A stretch of 64,000 bases of DNA from Bacteroides_D sp963546395 (GCA_963546395.1 CAUUMS010000007.1:1-64000); one strand, 5' to 3'; positions 25,459 through 35,030 are shown, numbered from the stretch's first letter. The notes: generated from the sequence alone by a model not told the origin. Made by a program: numbers and translations.

Positions 25459-26601
25459 TTACTCAGCCATCTCGGCCTCAGCAGGTGCTTCGGCAGGAGC
25501 GGCAGCCAAGGACTCCAAGTACGCTACCAGACGGTCGTGATCCACATTGCGATCTACAATCTTACCCTCAGCATCGATCAGCACGTTGAAGGGCAGCGAG
25601 GAGGTGCCGTAGAGGTGCATGGGAGAGTTCGGATCCATCATGTTGTCCGAAATGTAGTTCACCCACGGCATGCCATCCTTCGCCACGGCTTCCTGCCACT
25701 TGGCATGATCCTCGTCGCACGATACGGCGAACATGACAAACTTGTCCTTGTACTTTTCGTAGGTGGCAATGAGCTTAGGCATAGAGGCGCGGCAGGCGCG
25801 GCACCATGAGGCCCACAGCTCCACAAGGACGGGCTTCCCCTTACCGGCGATATCGCTCAGCTTCACGATTTGACCGTCAACGGTCTTCGGGGCAAAATCA
25901 ACGAATGGCTTGCCAGGTTGTAGCTTCTGCTCGGTGGCAATGCGCTCCATGAGGATCCGGTAGAAAGAGGTGCCCTTCGAGCTCTCGTCCAGCGCACTGG
26001 CCCAGCCGGCTAGGCGGTCGAGCGACTCGCCCGATAGCTCAAGCGTGGTGGCCAGGTAGAGAGCGTAGCTGTCGTTGGGGTTCTTCATCACGAGGCCGAG
26101 TACCCCCTCGTTGAAGGCGGTGTGGGCTTCGTTGTACGCTACCTCAAGCTCCTTCATCTGCGCATCGCGCTCGGGGCTCTCAGGCGCAGCCATCAGCGTG
26201 CTTTCCTGCTTGCGGAGGGGATTGAGCTTCGCCACGAACTCAGCCGTGAATTGCTCGTACTCGTTCAGCATGCCGCTTTCCTTACCCTCGTAGCGCACCG
26301 GCTGCCCTTCGCCAGCGGTGGCATCGAGCGAGAGCGGCTCGTCTCCCAACTTCACCACGTAGAAGTTCTGCTGGGTGTCAACACCATAGATACCAGCTTT
26401 CTGACGCTTAGTGAAGGTGAACGCCTTGTCCTTGACGATGGCACTATCGACGCAATCGGCCATCTCGGTGCTAAGATCGCGGAGCATCAACTTCGTGCCG
26501 TCGGGCAGATCGATGTTACCCGTCAGCTGGGCGGGCTTGTTACAGCCCATGGCACCGAGCAGGAGCACGGCGCACAGGATCAAGAAACTCGTCTTTTTCA
26601 T
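25459..26601 (-). CDS. TlpA-like thiol-disulfide lipoprotein with DUF4369 domain
   Basis: 380 aa. Lipobox LGAMGC (Cys20), so tethered in the envelope. The N-terminal DUF4369-type beta domain (LTGNIDLPDGTKLMLRDL…) is followed by a helical region, then a thioredoxin-fold domain with WCRAC as the redox pair (in LVELWASWCRACRASMPKL) and the cis-Pro segment SSLPFNVLID. The C-terminus is an Ala/Glu/Pro tail. Likely reduces or isomerises periplasmic disulfides. MKKTSF at 26601 is the start; upstream in-frame codons lack a signal peptide. A sister gene is at 56717. Confidence 0.93.
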   Translation of the reverse strand: MKKTSFLILCAVLLLGAMGCNKPAQLTGNIDLPDGTKLMLRDLSTEMADCVDSAIVKDKAFTFTKRQKAGIYGVDTQQNFYVVKLGDEPLSLDATAGEGQPVRYEGKESGMLNEYEQFTAEFVAKLNPLRKQESTLMAAPESPERDAQMKELEVAYNEAHTAFNEGVLGLVMKNPNDSYALYLATTLELSGESLDRLAGWASALDESSKGTSFYRILMERIATEQKLQPGKPFVDFAPKTVDGQIVKLSDIAGKGKPVLVELWASWCRACRASMPKLIATYEKYKDKFVMFAVSCDEDHAKWQEAVAKDGMPWVNYISDNMMDPNSPMHLYGTSSLPFNVLIDAEGKIVDRNVDHDRLVAYLESLAAAPAEAPAEAEMAE

Positions 26602-26922
26602 TTTTTCGTTGCTGATATTGACCATTGCGCCTGGCGCAGAGCACCAGTAGCCTTTAACGGTGCTAAGGTAGCACAATTTTCGCAAGTCGTATGGAATATC
26701 TTCGGGGAACCGTAGCCCAAACGCTGGTGTACAGCGGCCATGGCGGGTGTAAATAGTTCGCTGGCGCAGTCCAGATGGGAGTGAATGGGCTGCTCTCAGC
26801 ACTGCGAGAACGTGATATTCTCGCGGTGTAACAGTGGGCAAAATGGGATAAGCAAAGGCCCCAGTTGCGTCGTTACTGCGACGCAACCGGGGCCTGCCAA
26901 ACAGAATCCTACCCCCTAGCGG
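26602..26922. other. Gap between tlpA and susD
   Basis: Holds the susD terminator (26857-26894), an inverted repeat GCGAGAA/TTCTCGC at 26804-26824, and a TACCTTAG element at about 26663-26670 (minus) that could be the tlpA -7 box. No gene. Confidence 0.6.
26857..26894 (-). terminator. Rho-independent terminator of susC-susD
   Basis: Long hairpin: 26857-26872 (GGCCCCAGTTGCGTCG) pairs with 26879-26894 with one mismatch and a short loop, followed on the minus strand by TTTGCTT. Confidence 0.8.
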
Positions 26923-28332
26923 CTAGTAGCCCGGGTTTTGCTTGAGGCTCGCATTGGCCTGCAACTCCATGAGCGGGATTGGCAGGGCCATGAGCTTATC
27001 GCCGTACTTGGGATTGGCCTTCAGGATACCCATCGGGGTGAAGCACTTGGGTACGTCGCGGTGGAATCGCGCCAAGTCATCGAAACGGAAGCCCTCAAAG
27101 CAGAGCTCGCGACGCCGCTCAAGGAGAATGACATCCTCATCGATGGCTGCATGGGGGGCAGCTCCACGCTCGCTGGTGATAGTGTTGAGCACGTTGAGTG
27201 CCTCGGCATTACGGTTGAGGCGGTAGAGTGCCTCAGCCCTCATGAGCACCGCCTCCTCGTAGCGCATGAGCACGAGGTTGTCAAGGTGATTGACGTGATC
27301 GGGGTATTTGCCCATGTTGGCCAGGAACCAGAGGAGGTGACCCTTGGTCATCTGTAGCCCCTGGTTGATATCAATCATGGCCGTAGAGCCGCGCACGTCA
27401 CCAGCATCGAAGATTTGTGACACCTCCCGTGTGGCCGCCACATCGCCGAAGAGTGCCCCGTTGTAGATCTCCGAAATGGAGCTGAAGGTGTTGCTAGAAA
27501 CCGCCGTGATCGATAGCTCGAAGATGGAGTTCGGATTAAGCTTCTTGCGCCACGACTCCACGTATTGATCCTTGGGCATGATGGTGAAAAAGCCCTTGTC
27601 CACCTCATCGAGGCTCTTGAGCACCGTATTGTAATCGTTGAACCACAGCGCTACGCGGGCCAGCAAATGGTGGGCAGCATAGTAGTTCATCTTGTCCTTG
27701 GTGGCCTGCTCGGGTGCCATCAGGCGTGCCGCAGCCTGAAGGTCGCTGTAGAGCTTCTCCTTAATCTGCGCCACCGGGGTGCGTGGAGGGGTGGGATCTT
27801 TCACCGGGTATGAGCTCACATACGGTATACCTGCGTCAGCCCCATTCACGTGCTCAGCCCCGAAGAGGCGGAGAAGGTCAAAGTGCGCTAGGGCACGTAT
27901 CCCATACGCCTCGCCGACGATGTGCTTCTGCTCCGCAGCATCACCCTCTAGGGTGGCAGACTCCCGGGCAATCACCGCATTGGCATTGGAAATCGTCCGG
28001 TAAATGTTCTCCCAGAGGAATTGCAAACGGCTGTCATCGCTGACAATATTGCCGGCATTGATGTCCGAGAAGGCGAGTGTGGACTGGTTAGCCAGACAGT
28101 TATCTGCGCGCACCTCACCCAGGGGCATCATGGTCATGCCGTAGTACGCATCGTTCGCCATGTGCTTGTAGGCTCCATCCATGAGAGAGCGGAGGAGCTC
28201 AACAGATTTCAGGTCATCAAGGTCGAGCTGCTTCTCAGTCCTGGGCTCGAGGGAATCCTTGCCGCATGCCCCCAGTAGGATGGCCAGCACGGCCACTGCG
28301 GGGAGCAGAATCCGATGTATATTGCGTATCAT
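26923..28332 (-). CDS. SusD/RagB-family nutrient-binding lipoprotein
   Basis: 469 aa surface lipoprotein that acts as the lid of a SusC channel. Lipobox LLGAC (Cys23). Typical SusD text: YGMTMMPLGEVRADN, LWENIYRTISNANAVI, GEAYGIRALAHFDLLRLFG, IPYVSSYPVKDPTPPRTPVAQI, a TPR-like helical core, and an end ELCFEGFRFDDLARF … LMALPIPLMELQANASLKQNPGY. It lies 7 nt downstream of the susC gene. No glycosidase or protease gene adjoins it, so a glycan or peptide ligand cannot be chosen. Confidence 0.95.
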   Translation of the reverse strand: MIRNIHRILLPAVAVLAILLGACGKDSLEPRTEKQLDLDDLKSVELLRSLMDGAYKHMANDAYYGMTMMPLGEVRADNCLANQSTLAFSDINAGNIVSDDSRLQFLWENIYRTISNANAVIARESATLEGDAAEQKHIVGEAYGIRALAHFDLLRLFGAEHVNGADAGIPYVSSYPVKDPTPPRTPVAQIKEKLYSDLQAAARLMAPEQATKDKMNYYAAHHLLARVALWFNDYNTVLKSLDEVDKGFFTIMPKDQYVESWRKKLNPNSIFELSITAVSSNTFSSISEIYNGALFGDVAATREVSQIFDAGDVRGSTAMIDINQGLQMTKGHLLWFLANMGKYPDHVNHLDNLVLMRYEEAVLMRAEALYRLNRNAEALNVLNTITSERGAAPHAAIDEDVILLERRRELCFEGFRFDDLARFHRDVPKCFTPMGILKANPKYGDKLMALPIPLMELQANASLKQNPGY

Positions 28333-28339
28333 AGCCGGA

Positions 28340-31300
28340 TTAGAATTTTACGTTGAGCCCGAGTGAGAACGTGCGGGTCGCCGGGTTAGTGAATTCCCAC
28401 CGGCCCTGGGGAGATACCTCGGGGTCGTAGTCCAACCGCTTATCGAACTTGTAGGTGAACAGATTCGTCACCTGGGCATACACGCCGATGGCCCCGTGGA
28501 AGTGGATCCGGTCGAGGACGTTCTTCGGCAGGTCGTAGCCTATCGTTAGCTCACGGAAACGGATGTAGTCACCCCGGCGCAAGAACCGATCGCTCTGCGA
28601 CTTGGAACCATTATGATTGTGGCCGCTGGCGAGCACAGGCATCTTGGCGTTATCCCCGGGCCGTGTCCAGGTGTTACGGTACTGCCCAGCGATACCACGG
28701 AAGAACTGCAACTGGCTAGCGGCATCGTTGTAGAAGTCCTCGAAGTAGGTGTTCATGATCTTGTGGCCAGCCACCAGATGGAGGTTGGCGTTAAGATAGA
28801 TGCCACGCCAATCCGCATGGAGCGCGAGGCCGCTCGTAATCTTTGGGGTGGCGCTAGCACCAGTCCACACCCGCTTAGCCTGGCTGAAGTCCGTGGTGGT
28901 AGTAGTCCTACTCTCGTCGGTGTACCAGAGTGGCAAACCCGTTTGCGGGCTTACGCCAGCCCACTGCGCCAGGTACCACTCGTCCATGGCGTGGCCCTCG
29001 TCGGTGCGAGTCCACATGTCCTCAATGGCGAGCCTGTTGCCGTGCGCATCGCGCGACAGCTTGGTAACACGGTTACGCAGCGTAGCCATGTTGATGCCCA
29101 GGTCAATGTGGTAATCCTCGCCACGTAGGATAGCAAAATCGAGCTGCACCTCCACACCCCGGTTATTCATGCTACCCGCATTGCGGTAAACGTTGTTGTG
29201 GCCCGTGGTGAAAGACAGCGGCACGTACTGTAGCAGGTCGTAGGTGTTCTTGTTAAAGAAGGCCACAGAGCCCGTGATGCGGTTATCCAAGAGGCCGAAC
29301 TCAATCCCGACATCGAGAGTAGCGTTCTTCTCCCAAGTGAGGTCGCGATTCCCGTAGCCACGCAGCTCGCCAGCCGGGCGATTGTCATACGTGTACTCAA
29401 AGGCCGCAAGTCGTTGATAGCGATTCGAGCCGATCTCAGAGTTACCACTCACCCCCCACGAGGCGCGGAACCGGAGGCGATTGATGATCGAGAGCATAGG
29501 ATCGAAGAATGACTCGGCATGTATGTTCCACGCCACACCGATGGAGCCGAAGTTCCCAAACCGCTTGTCGGGGGCAAAACGCGATGAGCCCTCACGGCGG
29601 TAGGACAGGTCGAGCACGTAACGCCCGGCGTAGTCATAGTTCAGCAAGGCCAGGTAGGCGGCATTGGCCCAATTGCTCTGGTAGCCGTCATTCTTCTTCT
29701 CGCTGGAGAAGCTCCCCAGATCTGTCACACGGTCGCTGGGGGTATTGGTAGCCTCACCCGTGAGGTAGTTCACATTGTTCTTCTGGAACTCCTGTAGCAG
29801 CAGCAGGGACACGTTGTGATCGTCGCGCAGGGTGAAATCGTAGCTCAGCGAGTTTTGCGTCACCCAGTTGATGGTCGTCTGCTTAGTCTGCGCGCTGCGA
29901 CCACGCTTTTGGGCGTAATCGCTATGAGTCCTGTTGTTATACTCCTTGGAATCCCACAGCACGCCGTCGAATGCAAAGCGAGTCTTAAACTTCAGCCCCT
30001 TGATAATCTCAGCCGAGAGGGCCAGGTTTGTGGACGCATGGGCCAGCGTCTGCCATCCGATGTCGTGATCCTTCAGGTAGAGCCAGTTGTACAGTCCACC
30101 CAGCTCAGTGTTCGGGCGCCCCTGCTTGTCGTATGGTGAGAGGAAGGGCGAGGTGTAGTAAGGCCCTACGATGGGGTTGGTGAAGAAGGGGCCAGCCTCG
30201 CTATACAGACCGCTCTGCCGGCTATAGGCAAGCTGGTTGTTAGCGGTGAATTCCAGCCAATTCGTGAGCTGGTGCGAGGAGTTTAGGGTAAGGTTGACAC
30301 GCTTGAAGTCGGAGCCCTTCACCTGGTTCTGGGTGTAATTGGCCCCCAGCGAGGCGTAGTAGGTGTACTTATCACCCCCGCCCGAAGCGGACAGCTGCCC
30401 ATCGAACAGGTGTGCTGGGCGGCGCAGGTAGGCCTTGGCAAAATCGTAGTTAGGCCGGCCAGCCAGGTTCCACTCCTTGATCTGGGGGGGGTGCTCCAGC
30501 AAATTCTTCTCAAACTGGCTAACGTCCGGGATGCTCCCCCATATGCTCTCCACATCGCGCTTGGATGACTCGGAGAGGGTGCCAGTCATGTACTCCCTGT
30601 ATAGGGCCTCATTCCCTGATAGGGCGTTGAAAAATGCGCCATTACGATCCGCTAGTGCCCAAGTCTCCAGCTGCTGCTGCGCCGTCATCCGCTCTAGGTT
30701 CGGGAGCAAGGTCGAGGCACCCCAACGCCCGGAGAAGTTGAATTGCGCATCACCTTTCCGCCCGCTCTTGGTCTTGATGACGATTACCCCATTCGAACCG
30801 CGAGCCCCATAGGCTGCCGTGGCGGATGCATCCTTGAGCAGGGTAATCGACTCGATATCATTGGGATTCAGGTTCGCCAGCGACGAGAGGGTCGACGAGG
30901 TGAGGTTACGATTCTCCGTGGCGTATTGCGGAACCCCGTCGATCACGTAGAGAGGGTTGCTATCGGCGGCGATGGAGCCTGTTCCACGAATGCGGATCTG
31001 CTGCATCGAGCCCGGGGTGGACGAGGTCATGCTGTAGACCAGGCCCGGCACCTTACCCTGCAACGATTCCACGAACTGGGCCCCGGGACCCGACGCGATG
31101 TCGTCGCTCTGGAGCTGCACCGACGAACCCGTAATCTGATTCTTACCGCGCGTGCTGTAGCCGAGCACCATAACCTGGCCGATCTCCTCCGCGTCCGGCA
31201 CCATGACCACGTCAATCGTGGTGCGCTCGCCCACCTGGATCTCCTGGCTAACCATGCCCACGTAGTCGAATACGAGCACGGCTTCAGGCCCAGCCACCTG

Positions 31301-31486
31301 GATGCTGTAGCGGCCGTCGAGGTCGGTGACAACCCCGCCTGCAGCCCCCTTTACCCGCACGGTCAGCTGCGGGAGCGTGGTACCACCCTCCGACGAGACC
31401 ACGACCCCGGTCACCGTGCGCGGCTGTGCCCAGGCAAGCCCCAGGAGCACTAGCTGCATTGAGAATAACAATAACAGTTTCTTCAT
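28340..31486 (-). CDS. SusC/RagA-family TonB-dependent outer-membrane transporter
   Basis: 1048 aa. Signal peptide ending GLAWAQ, carboxypeptidase-like N-terminal extension (VTGVVVSSEGGTTLPQ … GRYSIQV, about 22-105), plug domain (DDIASGPGAQFVESLQGKVPG, IRIRGTGSIAADSNPLYVIDGVP, SITLLKDASATAAYGARGSNGVI) and a 22-strand-type barrel ending TRTFSLGLNVKF. It pairs with the SusD-like lid protein for TonB-driven import across the outer membrane. A TATTTTTG box at 31615-31622 leaves a leader of about 130 nt. Confidence 0.96.
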   Translation of the reverse strand: MKKLLLLFSMQLVLLGLAWAQPRTVTGVVVSSEGGTTLPQLTVRVKGAAGGVVTDLDGRYSIQVAGPEAVLVFDYVGMVSQEIQVGERTTIDVVMVPDAEEIGQVMVLGYSTRGKNQITGSSVQLQSDDIASGPGAQFVESLQGKVPGLVYSMTSSTPGSMQQIRIRGTGSIAADSNPLYVIDGVPQYATENRNLTSSTLSSLANLNPNDIESITLLKDASATAAYGARGSNGVIVIKTKSGRKGDAQFNFSGRWGASTLLPNLERMTAQQQLETWALADRNGAFFNALSGNEALYREYMTGTLSESSKRDVESIWGSIPDVSQFEKNLLEHPPQIKEWNLAGRPNYDFAKAYLRRPAHLFDGQLSASGGGDKYTYYASLGANYTQNQVKGSDFKRVNLTLNSSHQLTNWLEFTANNQLAYSRQSGLYSEAGPFFTNPIVGPYYTSPFLSPYDKQGRPNTELGGLYNWLYLKDHDIGWQTLAHASTNLALSAEIIKGLKFKTRFAFDGVLWDSKEYNNRTHSDYAQKRGRSAQTKQTTINWVTQNSLSYDFTLRDDHNVSLLLLQEFQKNNVNYLTGEATNTPSDRVTDLGSFSSEKKNDGYQSNWANAAYLALLNYDYAGRYVLDLSYRREGSSRFAPDKRFGNFGSIGVAWNIHAESFFDPMLSIINRLRFRASWGVSGNSEIGSNRYQRLAAFEYTYDNRPAGELRGYGNRDLTWEKNATLDVGIEFGLLDNRITGSVAFFNKNTYDLLQYVPLSFTTGHNNVYRNAGSMNNRGVEVQLDFAILRGEDYHIDLGINMATLRNRVTKLSRDAHGNRLAIEDMWTRTDEGHAMDEWYLAQWAGVSPQTGLPLWYTDESRTTTTTDFSQAKRVWTGASATPKITSGLALHADWRGIYLNANLHLVAGHKIMNTYFEDFYNDAASQLQFFRGIAGQYRNTWTRPGDNAKMPVLASGHNHNGSKSQSDRFLRRGDYIRFRELTIGYDLPKNVLDRIHFHGAIGVYAQVTNLFTYKFDKRLDYDPEVSPQGRWEFTNPATRTFSLGLNVKF

Positions 31487-31614
31487 ATGCCAAAATTCGT
31501 TTTAATAACGACTTTTCCAGCGGTTCACACGCCAAGTGACGCTGCACCGGTGGCAATGTGACCGGGGGCACGCACCACTCACTGGGTATCCTTCGGTGGG
31601 TCTCCGGTACGGGG

Positions 31615-31622
31615 CAAAAATA
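31615..31622 (-). promoter_or_regulatory. -7 promoter box of susC-susD
   Basis: TATTTTTG on the minus strand; divergent from the agmatinase promoter at 31734. Confidence 0.5.
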
Positions 31623-31733
31623 CGCTATTTTTGTTTTCGGCAACACACCGGCCATCACATGCGAATGACCGGGGCACATTCTCATGCTCCAACAGGAGGG
31701 GATGCGTACCTGGGTGGGTGTTACCATTAATGC

Positions 31734-31741
31734 TACCTTTG
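31734..31741 (+). promoter_or_regulatory. -7 promoter box of the agmatinase gene
   Basis: TACCTTTG, 30 nt before the ATG at 31771. Confidence 0.65.
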
Positions 31742-31770
31742 CGGCGCATTCGACGTAGCGTAAAACACCC

Positions 31771-32628
31771 ATGAGCACACCTTTCGGCGATCTGCCAACC
31801 GAGTATTGCGATTATGCCCAGTCGGCGGTCGTAGTGCTCCCCATTCCGTACGATGGCACCAGCACCTGGGGCAAGGGGGCCGATCATGGCCCGGAAGCCC
31901 TGCTAGAGGCCTCGGCCAACATGGAGCTCTACGATATAGAGACGGATTCGGAGCCTTACCGGGTGGGGATTTACACAGCCGATCCGTTGACTGAATCTGC
32001 CTCGCCTGAGGCGATGGTGAAGGCTGGTGAGGCCGCCGTGAGCCGTCTGCTCGACGACGGTAAATTCGTGGTGAGCATTGGGGGTGAACATTCCGTCACC
32101 GTGGGCCCTGTGCGGGCGCATGCGGCTAAATACCCCGGAATGACGGTGTTACAGATCGATGCGCACACCGACCTGCGGGATGAGTACGAGGGCACGCCCT
32201 ACAATCATGCTTGCGTGATGGCCCGTGTCCAGGAGCTCTGCCCCATTGTGCAGGTGGGTATTCGCAGCATGGATGCGAGCGAGAAGAAGAATCTACCCGA
32301 GGGCCGAGTGTTCTGGGCCCACCAGATCGTGGGCAACAGCGATTGGGAGCAGCGAGCTATCGATCTGCTGACGGACGACGTGTACATCACGATCGACCTA
32401 GATGGCTTCGATCCCTCCATCGTGCCCTCCACCGGCACACCTGAGCCTGGCGGGCTGGAGTGGCACCCCACCATGCGCTTCTTGCGGCGTATATTTGAGT
32501 CGCGGCGGGTAGTGGGCTTCGACATCGTCGAGCTCTGCCCCACCCCCCACGAGCGGGCCTCGGCCTTCCTGGCTGCCAAGCTGCTGTATCGCATGCTGGC
32601 CTTCAAATACCACAAGCAACTGCGCTAG
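31771..32628 (+). CDS. speB: Agmatinase (ureohydrolase family)
   Basis: 285 aa. Converts agmatine to putrescine and urea, using a binuclear Mn centre. Metal-binding motifs are all visible: GGEHS, DAHTDLRDEYEG, and DLDGFDPSIVPSTGTPEPGG. The N-terminus DYAQSAVVVLPIPYDGTSTWGKGADHGP is typical of agmatinases rather than arginases. The next gene encodes a deoxyhypusine-synthase-like enzyme 45 nt downstream, fitting a polyamine pathway in which putrescine is the next substrate. No arginine decarboxylase gene is in the window. Confidence 0.92.
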   Translation: MSTPFGDLPTEYCDYAQSAVVVLPIPYDGTSTWGKGADHGPEALLEASANMELYDIETDSEPYRVGIYTADPLTESASPEAMVKAGEAAVSRLLDDGKFVVSIGGEHSVTVGPVRAHAAKYPGMTVLQIDAHTDLRDEYEGTPYNHACVMARVQELCPIVQVGIRSMDASEKKNLPEGRVFWAHQIVGNSDWEQRAIDLLTDDVYITIDLDGFDPSIVPSTGTPEPGGLEWHPTMRFLRRIFESRRVVGFDIVELCPTPHERASAFLAAKLLYRMLAFKYHKQLR

Positions 32629-32672
32629 GCACCGCCAGCGCAATGAAATAACCCGTTAACTCTGCCTGGGGA

Positions 32673-33689
32673 ATGAGCAAAAAGGAATTGCTGAGCGAGG
32701 TGATCCAGCACGTGGACATCAAGGCTATTGACGCACGGCCCATCGTGGATGCCATGCGTGGCATGTCATTTTCATCGCGCGACACGGCCAGTGCGGCTGA
32801 CATCCTAAACCGCATGCTGAGCGACGAGACATGCTCCACCATCCTCACCCTGGCGGGCAGCACCAGCGCCGGCGGGTGCATGCAGGTGTACGTCGACATG
32901 GTGCGCCACAACATGGTGGACGCAGTGGTCTCCACGGGCGCATCCATCGTGGACATGGACTTCTTCGAGGCCCTTGGCTTCAAGCACTACCGCGGTAGCT
33001 CCACGGCCGACGACCAGTCCCTGCGCAAACAGTACATCGATCGCATCTACGACACCTACATCGACGAGGAAGAGCTACAGGCGTGCGATGCGGCCATCAG
33101 AACTATCGCCGACGGACTCGAACCCAGGCCCTACAGCTCCCGCGAATTCATCTGGGAGATGGGACGCTACCTCTCCAAGCACTCCGTCAAGAAGGATAGC
33201 CTCGTGCAAACGTGCTACGAGTGCGGGGTACCCATCTTCTGCCCTGCCTTCACGGACTCGAGTGCTGGGTTCGGCCTCGTGATGCACCAGGTGCAGCATC
33301 CCGATCGCCATGTGACCATCGACTCCGTGCGTGACTTCCGCGAGCTCACCGACATCAAGATTGCGGCTAACGTCACGGGCCTATTCATGGTGGGTGGCGG
33401 TGTGCCCAAGAATTTTGCCCAGGACACCGTGGTATGCGCCGAGGTGCTCGGCCACGAGGTGCCCATGCATAAGTATGCGGTGCAAATAACAGTGGCTGAC
33501 GTGCGCGACGGGGCCTGCTCATCCTCCACGCTCAAGGAGGCCAGCTCCTGGGGTAAGGTAGATACCGCCTTCGAGCAGATGGTCTACGCCGAGGCTACCA
33601 CCGTGGTACCCCTCATCGCCAGCTACGCTTACCACACCGGGGCGTGGAAGGCTAGGAAACCACGCAACTGGGCCCAGCTCTTCCAGTAG
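32673..33689 (+). CDS. Deoxyhypusine synthase family protein (possible homospermidine synthase)
   Basis: 338 aa of the DHS superfamily. NAD-binding and active-site regions are recognisable: STSAGGCMQVYVDMVRHN, VSTGASIVDMDF, FCPAFTDSSAGFG, GLFMVGGGVPKN, and the catalytic lysine motif EASSWGK with Lys295. Bacteria lack eIF5A, and bacterial members tested so far tend to transfer an aminobutyl group to putrescine, making homospermidine. The agmatinase gene just upstream would supply putrescine. Exact substrate not provable here. Confidence 0.85.
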   Translation: MSKKELLSEVIQHVDIKAIDARPIVDAMRGMSFSSRDTASAADILNRMLSDETCSTILTLAGSTSAGGCMQVYVDMVRHNMVDAVVSTGASIVDMDFFEALGFKHYRGSSTADDQSLRKQYIDRIYDTYIDEEELQACDAAIRTIADGLEPRPYSSREFIWEMGRYLSKHSVKKDSLVQTCYECGVPIFCPAFTDSSAGFGLVMHQVQHPDRHVTIDSVRDFRELTDIKIAANVTGLFMVGGGVPKNFAQDTVVCAEVLGHEVPMHKYAVQITVADVRDGACSSSTLKEASSWGKVDTAFEQMVYAEATTVVPLIASYAYHTGAWKARKPRNWAQLFQ

Positions 33690-33765
33690 TTGGCTCCGTG
33701 GCCACGCTAGCACATCTCGGGGCCTTTGTGCGCATTGCCCTGGGGGACTAGCAAACGAGCTCTCC

Positions 33766-34494
33766 ATGCGCATCGACATTCTCACGGTGCTTCCCGAACT
33801 GCTCTCGGGCCCGCTGTCATACTCCATCGTGCAGCGGGCTCGGGACAAGGGGCTTCTCAACCTCGGCATTCACTCCCTGCGCAATTACACGCATGACAAG
33901 CGTCGCACGGTGGACGATTACGCCTACGGTCCCGATGCCGGCATGGTGCTCAAGCCCGAGCCCATCTTCGAGGCCGTCGAAGCCCTACAGGCCTCCGCGG
34001 AGTACGACGAGATCATCTATACCTCGCCCGATGGGGAGGTACTCTCCCAGGCCATAGCCAACGAGCTCAGCACCAAGGGGAACCTCCTCATCCTGTGTGG
34101 CCACTATAAGGGGGTCGATCAGCGGGTGCGCGATCGGCTGGTGACACGTGAGATCAGCATTGGCGACTACGTGCTCAGCGGTGGCGAGCTGGCAGCCGCG
34201 GTTATCGTGGATGCCATCGCCCGACTCCTGCCCGGGGCCATTGGTGATGAGACATCAGCCCTGAGCGACTCGTTTCAGGATGGGCTGCTGGCCCCCCCCG
34301 TCTACACACGCCCGGCAGAGTTTAGAGGTATGGAGGTGCCAGAGGTTCTACGCTCGGGCAACTTCGGGGTCATCGAGCAGTGGCAGTACGACATCGCCCT
34401 CGAGCGGACACGCCAGCTGCGCCCCGACCTCTACGCCCGGTACATGGGCACCGAGAATGCCACCCCCGCACCAGGTCACACCGACACGCATTAA
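33766..34494 (+). CDS. trmD: tRNA (guanine-N1-)-methyltransferase
   Basis: 242 aa SPOUT-class enzyme methylating G37 of tRNAs using SAM. Signatures: MRIDILTVLPELL, YTHDKRRTVDDYAYG, GMVLKPEPIFEA, LILCGHYKGVDQRV, and the trefoil knot SIGDYVLSGGELAA followed by DETSALSDSFQDGLL. The length is standard. It lies in the plus-strand run after the DHS-like gene (76 nt) and just before a membrane protein (11 nt). It is not in the rpsP-rimM-trmD-rplS order common in other phyla. Confidence 0.97.
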   Translation: MRIDILTVLPELLSGPLSYSIVQRARDKGLLNLGIHSLRNYTHDKRRTVDDYAYGPDAGMVLKPEPIFEAVEALQASAEYDEIIYTSPDGEVLSQAIANELSTKGNLLILCGHYKGVDQRVRDRLVTREISIGDYVLSGGELAAAVIVDAIARLLPGAIGDETSALSDSFQDGLLAPPVYTRPAEFRGMEVPEVLRSGNFGVIEQWQYDIALERTRQLRPDLYARYMGTENATPAPGHTDTH

Positions 34495-34505
34495 ATCCAG
34501 AGGCC

Positions 34506-35030
34506 ATGACCCCATTGACCCTTATCCTGCTGATTGCAATCCCCACGCTACTGACGCTTGGCGCCACCTGGTACACGCTGCGCACGGTTACGCGCACCTA
34601 CCTGTTGACCGAGCGGCGACGTATCACGGTGGAAGAGCGTCGTATCACCCTTCCCATGCAGCTCCAGGCCTGCGAGCGTATCGCCCTTCTGCTAGAGCGC
34701 ATTAGCCCCGAGGCCCTACTCCTGCGGGTGCCCATCAATGGCGTGTCGAGCGCCGAGTACGAGGTGCTACTGTTGGAGAACATCCGCGAGGAGTGGAACC
34801 ACAACGTGTCGCAGCAGATATACATCACGGCCCACACGTGGGAGTTGGTGAAGCAGGCCAAAGGGAAGCTCGTGCAGCTCATCTCCCAGTGCGCCGCGCA
34901 GGTGCATAAAGAGGCTCCCGCCATCGAGCTAAGCCGGGCCATACTGGTGGCCATCCCCAGCGAGGAGGAGCACCCTACCCTGCGTGCCCTACGGGCCATA
35001 CAGAATGAAGCCTCCCTTCATTTCGCCTAA
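34506..35030 (+). CDS. Membrane-anchored hypothetical protein (DUF7935-like)
   Basis: 174 aa. One N-terminal span (LTLILLIAIPTLLTLGATWY), a short basic helix, then a soluble domain: ITLPMQLQACERIALLLERISPEALLLRV, ENIREEWNHNVSQQIYIT, KQAKGKLVQLISQCA. This composition matches a Bacteroidetes-restricted family that I believe is catalogued as DUF7935; function unknown. ATG at 34506 is 11 nt after trmD, implying co-transcription. Confidence 0.75.
   Translation: MTPLTLILLIAIPTLLTLGATWYTLRTVTRTYLLTERRRITVEERRITLPMQLQACERIALLLERISPEALLLRVPINGVSSAEYEVLLLENIREEWNHNVSQQIYITAHTWELVKQAKGKLVQLISQCAAQVHKEAPAIELSRAILVAIPSEEEHPTLRALRAIQNEASLHFA

Noticed and set aside
30743..31453. 236-codon plus-strand frame
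   Set aside because: Antisense to the SusC gene, with no family features.
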